Virus record (IMG/VR): IMGVR_UViG_3300025151_000130
Location: 1 to 35,811 of that record
Direction: 5' to 3' (one strand)
Length of the DNA stretch: 35,811 nucleotides
Source of the DNA: a virus
The stretch's first letter is position 1. The number at the start of each line of letters is the position of its first letter. Under the pieces are notes generated by a model. That model saw only the letters and a program-made list of their open reading frames with translations, had not been told where the DNA came from and made no database searches. Positions 23,716 to 30,931 of this stretch are shown here, one piece after another. The position numbers were made by a program, and so were the translations under genes.

Positions 23716-25092
23716 ATGCGTACAAGCGAGAAAGTGGACTTTTCTAAGTTCGGTAATATGTTTCAAGAGAATCTTGCCAAGCTTATCCTTATGGATAGGG
23801 CTTATTCTGACCAGATTGGCGAGGTTCTTGAGACTGAATATTTCGAAACAAAATATCTGAAAAGATTCACAAATCTAATTTATCAATATAAAGAAAAGTA
23901 TGAGGTTCATCCGTCGATGAACCTCATGGCGTCTCTAATCAATACAGAGATGGACAAGGAAGACGACTTGGTAATCAAGCAAGTTCGTGATTTCCTTATT
24001 CGTATTCACTCAGACCCAGCAGTGCAGGGTGAGGAATACATCAAAGACACTGCTTTGGACTTTTGTAAGAAGCAGAAACTAAAAGAAGCAATCGTAAAAT
24101 CAGTTCGTCTTTTGGAGAAATCTTCATTTGACGAGATTAGTGATTTGATCAACGAAGCACTCAAGTTAGGTCAGTCAAATGACTTTGGTTATCATTATCT
24201 AAAAGATTTTGAGAAACGTTTTGAGATTAAAATTCGCAGTCCGTTGACAACAGGTTGGAAAACCTTTGATGACCTGATGCAAGGTGGTCTTGGCGCAGGC
24301 GAACTTGGCGTTGCTATGGCAGGAACTGGCGCTGGTAAAAGTCATATTCTTGCTCACTTAGGTGCTCAAGCGTTGAAAAATGAAAAGACCGTAGTACATT
24401 ATACTCTAGAACTTTCTGAGACAGTTGTTGCACGTCGTTATGATTCGTGTATCACAGGCGTAAAACTAAAAGATCTAAACGTGTTCAAGGATAATATTTT
24501 AGAGAAGGTCAAAGATATTAAGGGAACTTTGATTGTAAAAGAGTACCCAACAAAATCAATCACTACTACAGCAATTAAGAACCATCTTTCTAAATTGAAG
24601 ATGCGTGGAATTGAACCAGATATTATTATTGTTGATTATGCTGATTTGATCAGCCCTAAAAAGAGTTATGGTGAAAAACGACACGATTTAGAATCAATTT
24701 ATGAGGAGTTGCGAGGAATTGCTCAAGAGAATAGTTGTCCAATTTGGACCGTTTCTCAGACGAATAGGACAGGGTACAACGCAGAACTTGTCACAATGGA
24801 GTCAATTTCGGAGGCTTTTTCCAAATGTTTTGTTGCCGACTTCATATTTACTCTATCCCGAACTACCGAGGATAAAAACAACAATACAGGAAGGTTCTTT
24901 GTAGCTAAAAATCGTTTCGGACCAGACGGCTTAATTTACCCAGTCAAGATGGATACAAGCAATGTAAAGATTTCTGTTGAAGAGAATTCTATTGATCCGT
25001 CCGCTGTTGGCAAGAACGCTGCAAAAGAACAAAAAGATATGTTGAGACAAAAATATAAGGAACTTAAACAAGAAATGAAAGGAGATAAATAA
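23716..25092 (+). CDS. gp41: replicative DNA helicase (DnaB/T4 gp41 type)
   Basis: A 458-residue RecA-fold hexameric helicase. Residues 1-160 form a helical N-terminal domain like that of DnaB/gp41. TTGWKTFDDLMQGGLGAGEL leads into Walker A GTGAGKS (203-209). HYTLELSETVVARRYDS is the DnaB-type H1a/H2 segment, and IIIVDYADLI (303-312) is Walker B. The SQTNR motif (H3) and the SRTTEDKNNNTGRFFVAKNR arginine-finger region follow. It unwinds the fork ahead of the polymerase. The length fits T4 gp41 (475). No primase gene is seen in the window. The stop overlaps the next ATG in TAATGG, so reductase synthesis is likely coupled to it. Confidence 0.94.
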   Translation: MRTSEKVDFSKFGNMFQENLAKLILMDRAYSDQIGEVLETEYFETKYLKRFTNLIYQYKEKYEVHPSMNLMASLINTEMDKEDDLVIKQVRDFLIRIHSDPAVQGEEYIKDTALDFCKKQKLKEAIVKSVRLLEKSSFDEISDLINEALKLGQSNDFGYHYLKDFEKRFEIKIRSPLTTGWKTFDDLMQGGLGAGELGVAMAGTGAGKSHILAHLGAQALKNEKTVVHYTLELSETVVARRYDSCITGVKLKDLNVFKDNILEKVKDIKGTLIVKEYPTKSITTTAIKNHLSKLKMRGIEPDIIIVDYADLISPKKSYGEKRHDLESIYEELRGIAQENSCPIWTVSQTNRTGYNAELVTMESISEAFSKCFVADFIFTLSRTTEDKNNNTGRFFVAKNRFGPDGLIYPVKMDTSNVKISVEENSIDPSAVGKNAAKEQKDMLRQKYKELKQEMKGDK

Positions 25093-26951
25093 TGGAAATA
25101 GCATCAGAAATTTTGTCAGATATTACCGTACACATGAAGTACGCTAAATACCTACCAGAAGAACAACGTAGGGAAAACTGGGTTGAACTTTGCACACGCA
25201 ATAGAGATATGCATATTAAGAAATACCCAGAGTTGAAAGAAGAAATTACACAAATCTATGACAACTTTGTCATACCAAAGAAGGTTTTACCTTCAATGAG
25301 ATCAATGCAGTTTGCTGGCAAGCCAATTGAGGTCGCCCCAAACCGCGTATATAACTGCGCGTACATGCCAATCGACCATGCTGATGCTTTTGCTGAATGT
25401 ATGTTCCTCCTTCTAGGCGGTACAGGTGTGGGCTTCTCTGTTCAAGCTCACCACGTTGAGAAACTACCAGAGATTCGCAAACCAAATCAAAAGCGTACCC
25501 GTCGCTTCCTAATCTCTGATTCTATTGAGGGTTGGGCTGATGCTGTAAAGGCTCTTATTCACTCCTATTTTAAGGGCACATCAAAGCTTCGTTTTGATTT
25601 CAGCGACATCCGTCCAAAGGGTGCTCGCCTTGTAACTTCAGGTGGTAAGGCACCAGGACCACAACCACTACGCGAGTGCCTAGTAAAGGTCGAAGGTGTT
25701 TTAGCAGAAAAGTCTGATGGTGATAAGCTAGAACCAATTGAAGTTCATGACATTGTTTGTCACATTGCCGATGCTGTTTTAGCTGGTGGTATTCGTAGAG
25801 CCGCACTTATTTCACTCTTTTCAGCAGATGACGATGAAATGATTGCTTCTAAGTCAGGAAGTTGGTGGGAGACAAACCCACAGCGAGGTAGAGCAAATAA
25901 CTCCGCAGTAATTTTACGACACAAGGTCGATAAAGAATACTTTATGTCACTTTGGGATCGTATTAAGAAGTCAGGCTCAGGCGAGCCAGGAATTTATCTA
26001 TCAAATGATAAGGATTGGGGAACCAACCCATGTTGTGAGATTGCCCTTCGTCCTTACCAGTTTTGTAACTTAACAGAGGTAAATGCTTCAGATTTAGATG
26101 ATCAGGAAGAGTACGAAGCCCGAGTTAAGGCAGCAGCCTTTCTAGGCACCCTACAAGCCGGTTACACGGACTTTCACTATCTACGCGATGTATGGCGTAG
26201 AAACACCGAGAAAGACGCTCTCATCGGCGTCTCGATGACAGGAATCGGGTCTGGTGCTGTTCTCAACTTAGACATGGAAGCAGGCGCTAAGGCAGTCAAG
26301 GAAGAGAATAGTAGAGTTGCAAATCTAATTGGTATTCGTGAGGCAGCAAGAACTACTTGTGTAAAACCAGCAGGCACAACTTCACTAACATTAGGCACTT
26401 CTTCAGGCATTCATGCTTGGCATAATGATTACTACATTCGTCGTATTCGTGTCGGTAAGAATGAAGCAATTTACAACTACTTATCACTGGCACACGAGGA
26501 ATTGATTGAAGATGAATATTTTAGACCCCACGACACTGCTGTTATCTCTATTCCACAAAAGGCTCCAGAAGGAGCAATTTACCGAACAGAATCAGCCATG
26601 TCCATGCTCAAGCGAGTGGCGAAGGTCTCAAACGAGTGGGTTAGGAAAGGTCATAGAAAAGGTCAAAACACTCACAACGTTTCCGCAACTGTAAGCATTC
26701 GTGAGTCCGAGTGGGCTGATGTTGGAGAGTGGATGTGGGAGAACCGTGATGTTTATAATGGTCTTTCAGTTCTACCTTACGATGGTGGCAATTATGATCA
26801 GGCACCATTTGAGGATTGTTCCAAGGAAACTTATGAGGTTATGCTTCAGTCCTTGACTAAAGTTGATTTAAATAATGTTTACGAGGCAGAGGATAACACT
26901 GATTTATCAGGCGAACTGGCTTGTGCAGGCGGCGCTTGCGAAGTAGTGTAG
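25092..26951 (+). CDS. nrdJ: adenosylcobalamin-dependent ribonucleotide reductase (class II)
   Basis: A 619-residue enzyme that makes deoxyribonucleotides. Active-site cysteines of the monomeric class II type are in place: Cys89 in VYNCAYMP, the thiyl candidate Cys314 in TNPCCEIAL, and Cys325 in QFCNL. The Cys314-Cys325 spacing of 11 equals that between Cys408 and Cys419 of the Lactobacillus enzyme. PAGTTSLTLGTSSGIHAWHN is the phosphate/cobalamin-side loop. The C-terminal relay pair is Cys611 and Cys616 in ACAGGACE. No small radical-generating subunit gene or activase is nearby, as expected for class II. It is shorter than the 739-residue Lactobacillus protein, as phage versions often are. 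Cobalamin must come from the host. Substrate (triphosphate form) is inferred from the type. Confidence 0.93.
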   Translation: MEIASEILSDITVHMKYAKYLPEEQRRENWVELCTRNRDMHIKKYPELKEEITQIYDNFVIPKKVLPSMRSMQFAGKPIEVAPNRVYNCAYMPIDHADAFAECMFLLLGGTGVGFSVQAHHVEKLPEIRKPNQKRTRRFLISDSIEGWADAVKALIHSYFKGTSKLRFDFSDIRPKGARLVTSGGKAPGPQPLRECLVKVEGVLAEKSDGDKLEPIEVHDIVCHIADAVLAGGIRRAALISLFSADDDEMIASKSGSWWETNPQRGRANNSAVILRHKVDKEYFMSLWDRIKKSGSGEPGIYLSNDKDWGTNPCCEIALRPYQFCNLTEVNASDLDDQEEYEARVKAAAFLGTLQAGYTDFHYLRDVWRRNTEKDALIGVSMTGIGSGAVLNLDMEAGAKAVKEENSRVANLIGIREAARTTCVKPAGTTSLTLGTSSGIHAWHNDYYIRRIRVGKNEAIYNYLSLAHEELIEDEYFRPHDTAVISIPQKAPEGAIYRTESAMSMLKRVAKVSNEWVRKGHRKGQNTHNVSATVSIRESEWADVGEWMWENRDVYNGLSVLPYDGGNYDQAPFEDCSKETYEVMLQSLTKVDLNNVYEAEDNTDLSGELACAGGACEVV

Positions 26952-26974
26952 TTTGTTTTAGTCGTTAGATTTGG

Positions 26975-26999
26975 GGGCAGGGAGTTTATCTTCCTGCCC
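26975..26999 (+). terminator. hairpin terminator after reductase gene
   Basis: GGGCAGGGAG (26975-26984) pairs with CTTCCTGCCC (26990-26999) through 10 bp with one G-T pair, around a TTTAT loop. Only a weak TAACTATTT follows, so efficiency is uncertain. It closes the replication block, and the AACTATTTA box of the lysis genes begins 2 bp later. Confidence 0.65.
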
Positions 27000-27000
27000 T

Positions 27001-27010
27001 AACTATTTAT
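27001..27010 (+). promoter_or_regulatory. AACTATTTAT box, putative late promoter upstream of lysis genes
   Basis: The fourth copy of the AACTATTTA element, again directly after a terminator-like hairpin, 53 bp before the holin-like start codon. Lysis genes should be expressed late, which fits the late-promoter idea. Confidence 0.5.
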
Positions 27011-27053
27011 AAGACATACCGACATAAAATATATAACTTACGAGGAACAGAAT

Positions 27054-27338
27054 ATGTCTGAAGAAAGAATAAACGCAGCAATTGAGTTTACAGAGTTAAA
27101 GGGAGCGCTAAAAAGGATCGAGGATGCCATCATGACGATGAAGGAAAAGAACGAAGAAATGGCAGATGATATTACAAAGATCAAAGAAGCGATCTATAAT
27201 CCAGATCAGGGCATTTACTCACGCCTAAAAGAACTTGAAGCATGGAAGCAAAACATGAGTAAGGTTCTTTGGATTGGCGCAACTGGAGTTATTGGTTCCA
27301 TTGGCGTTGCAATCTGGGAAGTTTTAAAAAACACATAA
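27054..27338 (+). CDS. holin-like membrane protein (XhlA-like layout)
   Basis: A 94-residue protein. Residues 1-65 are charged and helical (coiled-coil-like, with KRIEDAIMTMKEKNEEM). ELEAWKQNMSKVLWIGATGV then leads into one hydrophobic membrane helix (about 71-91, WIGATGVIGSIGVAIWEVL). An N-terminal coiled coil ending in 'LE.W......' before a single C-terminal membrane helix is the layout of XhlA/holin-associated proteins. The gene lies 9 bp before the endolysin. It would permeabilise or anchor at the inner membrane to release the lysin. GAGGAAC precedes the ATG. The holin call is based on layout and neighbour, not on a strong family motif. Confidence 0.65.
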   Translation: MSEERINAAIEFTELKGALKRIEDAIMTMKEKNEEMADDITKIKEAIYNPDQGIYSRLKELEAWKQNMSKVLWIGATGVIGSIGVAIWEVLKNT

Positions 27339-27347
27339 GGATAAAAA

Positions 27348-28274
27348 ATGTTATTAAAAAAAGGTTCATCCGGTCATCAAGTAGTCGAACTACAAGAGGG
27401 GCTTGAAGCATTAGGTTACGAATTAGGTGCCTGTGATGGCGCTTTTGGTCCAGCAACAGAAAAAGAAGTTAAAAAGTTCCAAGCAGAAAACGGACTAAAA
27501 GCAGACGGTTTAGCAGGCAAAGGAACAATTGGCAAACTAAATGAGTTGCTAAATGCTAGAAATATTGAGATCCAAGTTGGTGAAGATAGTCAAAATGAAG
27601 AAGATCTACCACCAGATGAAAAGTTAAGTTGGGTAAAGTGCCCAGCAGATAAGTTCCCCGGCAGAGCAGGTTATACCCGTGTAACACTACGTTCAGATGC
27701 CGCAGAGGCTTACAATGCCCTCTATCAAGAGGTTCAGGACTTAGGCGGTTACTTGACTTCAGCAGGCGGTAGAAGAGGCTTGGCTTCCAAAGCAGGAGCC
27801 GCACGATCTAAGAAATCAATGCATTATGTAGGTTTAGCTTTTGATATGGCTTTGCCAACAGGAATGTACAAACCAGAGAAAGACCCTTATGTTATTGAAG
27901 ATGTTGGCAATCGTCGCTGGAAAGTCTGGATGAGATGTGATAAGGGCGAAGAAATGACCGTCGAAGGAACTTATGTAACTCGTTCAGGTGGTAAGACAAA
28001 GTTAAACAAGAAAGAAGTCACAGATAAGTTTGTAGATTTTACAGCATTAGCAAAAAAGCATGGTTTTCATTCCATTCGTGCCCGTAGTTCATTTTTTAGA
28101 GGCGGTTCCTATGGTGGAGCAGAATGGTGGCATTTCCAGTATGAAAACGCACTTACAGTTGGTAAGTCTACTTTTGGTGAAGAGCTACTAAAAGTTTACC
28201 CACTCGCCAAAGCAAAGCGATTTGTTTATTGGAACCAGTCAAAAGATTGCGTTTTCGGAAAGAACTGGTTTTAG
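27348..28274 (+). CDS. endolysin: peptidoglycan-binding domain plus M15-type peptidase
   Basis: A 308-residue lysin without a signal peptide. Residues 1-68 are a PG_binding_1 domain (GSSGHQVVELQEGLEALGY, then DGAFGPATEKEVKKFQ and GLAGKGTIGKL). An acidic linker (about 78-93) follows. The catalytic half has the zinc-peptidase pattern of the VanY/M15 family: SMHYVGLAFDM (His159, Asp166) and AEWWHFQYE (Glu259, His262). Such enzymes cut peptide stems of murein at the end of infection. The binding domain is at the N-terminus, unusual compared with Gram-positive phages but common in large Gram-negative phages. Between the motifs sits an insertion (about 172-230) with beta-rich content. It needs the adjacent holin-like product to reach the wall. 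Confidence 0.88.
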   Translation: MLLKKGSSGHQVVELQEGLEALGYELGACDGAFGPATEKEVKKFQAENGLKADGLAGKGTIGKLNELLNARNIEIQVGEDSQNEEDLPPDEKLSWVKCPADKFPGRAGYTRVTLRSDAAEAYNALYQEVQDLGGYLTSAGGRRGLASKAGAARSKKSMHYVGLAFDMALPTGMYKPEKDPYVIEDVGNRRWKVWMRCDKGEEMTVEGTYVTRSGGKTKLNKKEVTDKFVDFTALAKKHGFHSIRARSSFFRGGSYGGAEWWHFQYENALTVGKSTFGEELLKVYPLAKAKRFVYWNQSKDCVFGKNWF

Positions 28275-28277
28275 TTC

Positions 28278-28306
28278 TTGACATGGACCCCAAGATCGCC
28301 TATAAT
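28278..28306 (+). promoter_or_regulatory. consensus sigma70 promoter
   Basis: TTGACA (28278-28283), exactly 17 bp, TATAAT (28301-28306): a perfect consensus. The predicted start near 28313 leaves an ~11-nt leader for the gene at 28324. A 6-bp inverted repeat, TCGCCT (28296-28301) and AGGCGA (28311-28316), brackets the -10 and could be an operator. Confidence 0.92.
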
Positions 28307-28323
28307 GATTAGGCGAGGTCGAG

Positions 28324-28530
28324 ATGAAAAGATTCCAATTTGTAATTCATAATCCAAAAACAGAAGAAGTAAAGATGCGAAACATCGAAAGGCGAAACAT
28401 TGATGAAGCCATGGTTGATGCTCGTATATATGCCCGTAGTGAATGGGAATATACAGGTGATCAGTGGTTTTTAGTTGCTCTTTATGACATGGATTATCAA
28501 TTTGACCTCTCAAGACCGACGAGGGGGTGA
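28324..28530 (+). CDS. small conserved-looking protein of unknown function
   Basis: A 68-residue protein with alternating strand/helix texture: MKRFQFVIHNPKTEEVKMRN, a helix IDEAMVDARIYARSE, and a final strand WFLVALYDMDYQFDL. No known motif. Its perfect consensus promoter and very short leader suggest immediate-early expression and possibly a host take-over role, which is inference only. GAGG within the leader can serve as Shine-Dalgarno. The 76-bp gap after it holds no gene that I can support. Confidence 0.7.
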   Translation: MKRFQFVIHNPKTEEVKMRNIERRNIDEAMVDARIYARSEWEYTGDQWFLVALYDMDYQFDLSRPTRG

Positions 28531-28606
28531 TTTCCATTAGGTCGAGGTCAACCCGCAGGTGGGCACGGGGTAAAAGGTGTCCTATTTTCACTAGTTATGG
28601 TATAGA

Positions 28607-29122
28607 ATGGATACTTTGGTATTATCGTCTGCTTATCAACCAATGCACCATGTAAAGTGGCAAGAAGCCATTTCTATGTGGTTTGCTGGAAGGGTTGAGA
28701 TTGTTTCAGTTTACGAAGACAGATTTATTAAAACTGTAGATGACATCCTAAATGTTCCTTCAATCGTTCGATTTGTAGGCAATGTTCTAAAAAGATTTCA
28801 GTTTAACAGAACAATCAAGTTTAGCAGAGAGAATGTTTTTATTAGAGACGAAGGTGTATGTCAGTATTGCTCTAAACAACTGAACAAACAGAACTTTACC
28901 TTAGATCACATCAAACCAGTTTCACAAGGTGGAAAAAAGGTTTGGCATAACATAGTAACTTGTTGCAAGTCCTGCAACCAAAAGAAGGGCAACAAGTCAG
29001 TTAAGCAAGCAGGAATGAAATTATTAAAACCACCAGTTGTTCCAAAGGAACTGATTGTAAATAAAGAAAACAAGTTCAGTCCCAATGTTCCAGACGAGTG
29101 GAAAGATTATCTTGGAGTATAA
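28607..29122 (+). CDS. HNH endonuclease
   Basis: A 171-residue protein. The N-terminus TLVLSSAYQPMHHVKWQEAI matches the start of bacterial HNH proteins of the '...VL..SY.PL..V.W..Ai' type. The nuclease core has CQYC (85-88), FTLDHIKPVSQGG (Asp100-His101, the catalytic His) and HNIVTCCKSCNQKKGNK, containing the second Cys pair (120/123) and the final Asn. It may be a free-standing homing-type nuclease or may act on host or competing DNA. The two zinc Cys pairs are intact, so it looks functional. No Shine-Dalgarno precedes the ATG; TATAGA directly abuts it. It shares a coupled stop/start with the next small gene. Confidence 0.9.
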   Translation: MDTLVLSSAYQPMHHVKWQEAISMWFAGRVEIVSVYEDRFIKTVDDILNVPSIVRFVGNVLKRFQFNRTIKFSRENVFIRDEGVCQYCSKQLNKQNFTLDHIKPVSQGGKKVWHNIVTCCKSCNQKKGNKSVKQAGMKLLKPPVVPKELIVNKENKFSPNVPDEWKDYLGV

Positions 29123-29335
29123 ATGTATAGAACATATAAGATTACAGATTTTGAAGTAGGTGATTACTTGTACAAGTTTGAAGAAGATAAATGGATAAAC
29201 TATGGCAAGATCGTACTTCAACAAGGTCAAGTATTTGGTATTAGATCAAATAAATTTGATGGTATTATTATGCTTCGTACAGATCTTGTTTATGGAGAAG
29301 GGTTTATCGCAAGCAATAATATACTTGACAGCTAG
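29123..29335 (+). CDS. hypothetical small protein
   Basis: A 70-residue protein whose ATG follows the HNH stop immediately, with GGAG 8 bp before. It is beta-rich: FEVGDYLYKFEEDKWINYGK, then VLQQGQVFGIRS and GIIMLRTDLVYGEG, which could form a small barrel. No family is recognised. The tRNA-Leu promoter's -35 sequence lies in its last codons. Confidence 0.65.
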   Translation: MYRTYKITDFEVGDYLYKFEEDKWINYGKIVLQQGQVFGIRSNKFDGIIMLRTDLVYGEGFIASNNILDS

Positions 29336-29353
29336 TAAAAAAGTTGATACAAT
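29325..29353 (+). promoter_or_regulatory. sigma70 promoter for tRNA-Leu
   Basis: TTGACA (29325-29330), 17 bp, TACAAT (29348-29353). The predicted start, about 29360, is only a few bases before the mature tRNA 5' end (29366). Confidence 0.87.
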
Positions 29354-29365
29354 AGTTTTCAAGAA

Positions 29366-29452
29366 GCGAGCATGGTGGAATTGGTAGACACAACGGACTT
29401 AAAATCCGTCGCCTCGTTTGGCATGGGGGTTCAAGTCCCCCTGCTCGTACCA
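29366..29452 (+). tRNA. tRNA-Leu(UAA): tRNA-Leu (anticodon TAA)
   Basis: An 87-base class II tRNA with a variable arm. The acceptor GCGAGCA pairs with TGCTCGT. The anticodon loop CTTAAAA sits on an ACGGA/TCCGT stem, the T arm contains GGTTCAAGTCC, and the 3' CCA is encoded. It reads TTA, an A/T-rich leucine codon used heavily in the structural genes. It has its own promoter directly upstream. Confidence 0.97.
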
Positions 29453-29462
29453 AAGGTGTTTT

Positions 29463-29687
29463 ATGAGATATAAAAAAGCATTAAAAGAATTTAGAGAAGA
29501 ATTTTTATTAGATGAAGATTATGAGTATAGCATTCAACAAGACGATGGCGGGAAGACATTAGACATTATAGTTCCAGAAGGACATGCCAAGTTCTTAAGG
29601 CAAAAAATTCCACGAAGATGGAGAGGAATTAGGACGATGATAATTTCCCGTAAAAAAAGAAAGCAAATAGATGAAGATGAAATCTAA
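29463..29687 (+). CDS. hypothetical small charged protein
   Basis: A 74-residue protein that starts 10 bp after the tRNA-Leu CCA. AAAGGTG precedes the ATG at 29463; an earlier in-frame start would lie within the tRNA and is rejected. The N-terminal helix (KKALKEFREEFLLDEDYEY) is followed by a strand (TLDIIVPEGHAKF) and a very basic end (RRWRGIRTMIISRKKRKQ). No known family. It may be co-transcribed with the tRNA. Confidence 0.65.
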   Translation: MRYKKALKEFREEFLLDEDYEYSIQQDDGGKTLDIIVPEGHAKFLRQKIPRRWRGIRTMIISRKKRKQIDEDEI

Positions 29688-29690
29688 TTT

Positions 29691-29912
29691 ATGAAGATAG
29701 GTGATTTAGTTATAACAAAAACACACAGACATGTCGGCTGTATAATCGACATAAAAAAACAAAGGTGGGCAGGCATTTGTGCCAAGGTCTTATTCTTCAA
29801 ATCAGGTAAACAGGGTTGGAGAAAAATGGGCAACTTAGAACCACTTGACAAAATCCACAAGGAGGGTTATAATGGATTCACTTCACGAGAAAAGAATGAA
29901 AGAGATCAATAG
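29691..29912 (+). CDS. hypothetical small beta-rich protein
   Basis: A 73-residue protein 3 bp after the previous gene. KIGDLVITKTHRHVGCIIDI, then GICAKVLFFKSGKQGWRKMG and NLEPL look like an SH3/KOW-type small barrel, common in tiny phage proteins of unknown role. The Shine-Dalgarno is weak. Its last 68 bases overlap a promoter and the start of the next membrane protein gene in another frame. Confidence 0.6.
   Translation: MKIGDLVITKTHRHVGCIIDIKKQRWAGICAKVLFFKSGKQGWRKMGNLEPLDKIHKEGYNGFTSREKNERDQ
29845..29873 (+). promoter_or_regulatory. consensus sigma70 promoter for the tRNA cluster
   Basis: TTGACA (29845-29850), 17 bp, TATAAT (29868-29873). The spacer contains AAGGAGG and the -10 overlaps an ATG, so the same bases look like both a promoter and a translation start. 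Transcripts beginning near 29880 would miss that start codon and instead lead into tRNA-Arg, tRNA-Ile and tRNA-Thr. Confidence 0.82.
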
Positions 29913-30030
29913 AGAGTATGATAAGCTACGACGAAATGAGCTTATCTATGTAGCGGTCTCAAGCACATGTATAGGCTATGTAGCAGGATGTTTAGCAAGA
30001 AACTTCTTCATATACATGGGCTGGATGTAA
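29872..30030 (+). CDS. 52-residue membrane protein
   Basis: The ATG at 29872 has AAGGAGG (29859-29865) at ideal spacing, so translation should be strong from upstream transcripts. A charged N-terminus (EKRMKEINREYDKLRRNE) is followed by one hydrophobic segment (LIYVAVSSTCIGYVAGCLA) with a short tail. It is probably a single-pass inner-membrane protein. The start overlaps the preceding gene by 41 bases and the -10 element of the tRNA promoter. Function is unknown. Confidence 0.65.
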   Translation: MDSLHEKRMKEINREYDKLRRNELIYVAVSSTCIGYVAGCLARNFFIYMGWM

Positions 30031-30038
30031 AAATCCAA

Positions 30039-30115
30039 GCGCCCTTAGCTCAGTTGGATAGAGCATCGGTCTTCTAAACCGAGGGTCACAGGTTCGAATC
30101 CTGTAGGGCGTGCCA
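30039..30115 (+). tRNA. tRNA-Arg(UCU): tRNA-Arg (anticodon TCT)
   Basis: The acceptor GCGCCCT pairs with AGGGCGT. The D arm contains AGCTCAGTTGGATAGAGC, the anticodon loop is CTTCTAA, the T arm contains GGTTCGAATCC, and CCA is encoded. It reads AGA/AGG; AGA is the common arginine codon in the A/T-rich structural genes. Confidence 0.97.
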
Positions 30116-30117
30116 AA

Positions 30118-30194
30118 GCGGGTGTAGCATAACTGGTAAATGCACTGTTCTTATAAAGCAGAGATAGTGAGTTCAAGCCTCACCACCCGTACCA
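30118..30194 (+). tRNA. tRNA-Ile(UAU): tRNA-Ile (anticodon TAT)
   Basis: The acceptor GCGGGTG pairs with CACCCGT. The anticodon loop CTTATAA sits on CTGTT/AGCAG, the T stem is GTGAG/CTCAC, and CCA is encoded. TAT would read ATA, rare in many proteobacteria but present in this genome. Only two bases separate it from tRNA-Arg, so they are processed from one precursor. Confidence 0.92.
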
Positions 30195-30198
30195 AAAC

Positions 30199-30271
30199 GC
30201 CGAAATAGCTCAGTTGGTAGAGCGCTTCACTTGTAATGAAGATGTCACGGGTTCGATTCCTGTTTTCGGCA
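30199..30271 (+). tRNA. tRNA-Thr(UGU): tRNA-Thr (anticodon TGT)
   Basis: The acceptor GCCGAAA pairs with TTTCGGC. The D arm is AGCTCAGTTGGTAGAGC, the anticodon loop CTTGTAA, and the T arm contains GGTTCGATTCC. Unlike the other five tRNAs here, CCA is not encoded (the sequence continues CTGG), so host CCA-adding enzyme would be needed. Confidence 0.95.
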
Positions 30272-30282
30272 CTGGACGAAAA

Positions 30283-30477
30283 ATGAAAGAAATAACAATA
30301 AAATTCGATGAAAAGTTTTACAAGCGGCTAAATGAAGCACGCAAGTTGGAAGCACCGGACATTAGGAATGCTAAGTTCTGTAAAGAATTAGTAGAAGCAA
30401 TGGTCGGTGCTATTGAAGACGATCACAAAAACAAAGGAGAAAAAGGTGGAAATCGTAAAAAACGAACTAACAAATAA
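30283..30477 (+). CDS. small protein, ribbon-helix-helix-like
   Basis: A 64-residue protein starting 12 bp after tRNA-Thr. A longer in-frame start would lie in the tRNA and is rejected. The N-terminal strand KEITIKFDEKFYKRLNEARK followed by a second helix (AKFCKELVEAMVGAIED) has the strand-helix-helix proportions of Arc/MetJ-type DNA-binding proteins, though this is a visual impression. The C-terminus is a basic tail (NKGEKGGNRKKRTNK). It overlaps the next gene by 32 bases. Confidence 0.6.
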   Translation: MKEITIKFDEKFYKRLNEARKLEAPDIRNAKFCKELVEAMVGAIEDDHKNKGEKGGNRKKRTNK

Positions 30478-30931
30478 ACTAAACAAACTAAATCTAAAGA
30501 GCGATGCTGAGGTCACACTTCGCTATGAGAATGGTCGCCAAGTATTTCATTACACAGGTGATTATTTAGACGAGGTTTTTCAAGAGACCAATGCTATTGC
30601 TGATGTTGCACACCTTGTATCATACGATGGTATTCGAAAATCAAACTCAATTATCAACGATCTCCGAATCAATGGAGCACTTGATGACTACGAGCGAGGC
30701 TCATTTACCTTTGAGGACCATGTTTATGAGGCAGTAAAGAACGATTGGTACGATTACATTGAGGAGTCAGTCGAGCAATGGGATTACAAGCGAGGAATGT
30801 GCAATCTTTCCGCAGAGGTAAAAGTTCCACTAAACCTATTAGCAGAGGCAGAAGAGTTTGGTTTTACTCTTGATAATGCTTGGAAGGTCTTTGTTCGCAC
30901 TGATGCTGGTATGTTGGAGGTAGAACGATAA
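30446..30931 (+). CDS. conserved-looking hypothetical protein
   Basis: A 161-residue protein. The start is placed at GTG 30446 because AAAGGAG lies 6 bp upstream; a GTG at 30407 without a ribosome site is less likely. Acidic and aromatic-rich: VTLRYENGRQVFHYTGDYLD, a helix through DVAHLVSYDGIRKSNS, then NDWYDYIEESVEQWDYKRG and a strand AEVKVPLNLL. I recognise the general look from T4-like marine phages but know no function. Its stop overlaps the next small gene (TAATG). Confidence 0.7.
   Translation: MEIVKNELTNKLNKLNLKSDAEVTLRYENGRQVFHYTGDYLDEVFQETNAIADVAHLVSYDGIRKSNSIINDLRINGALDDYERGSFTFEDHVYEAVKNDWYDYIEESVEQWDYKRGMCNLSAEVKVPLNLLAEAEEFGFTLDNAWKVFVRTDAGMLEVER

Noticed and set aside
28531-28606. 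A promoter for the HNH gene based on TATAGA at 28601
   Set aside because: The -10-like sequence touches the ATG, so a message from it would start inside the gene, and no -35 match lies 17 bp upstream.
30214-30282. Extended start of the RHH-like gene inside tRNA-Thr
   Set aside because: The first 23 residues would be a translation of the tRNA. The ATG at 30283 gives a sensible start after the tRNA.
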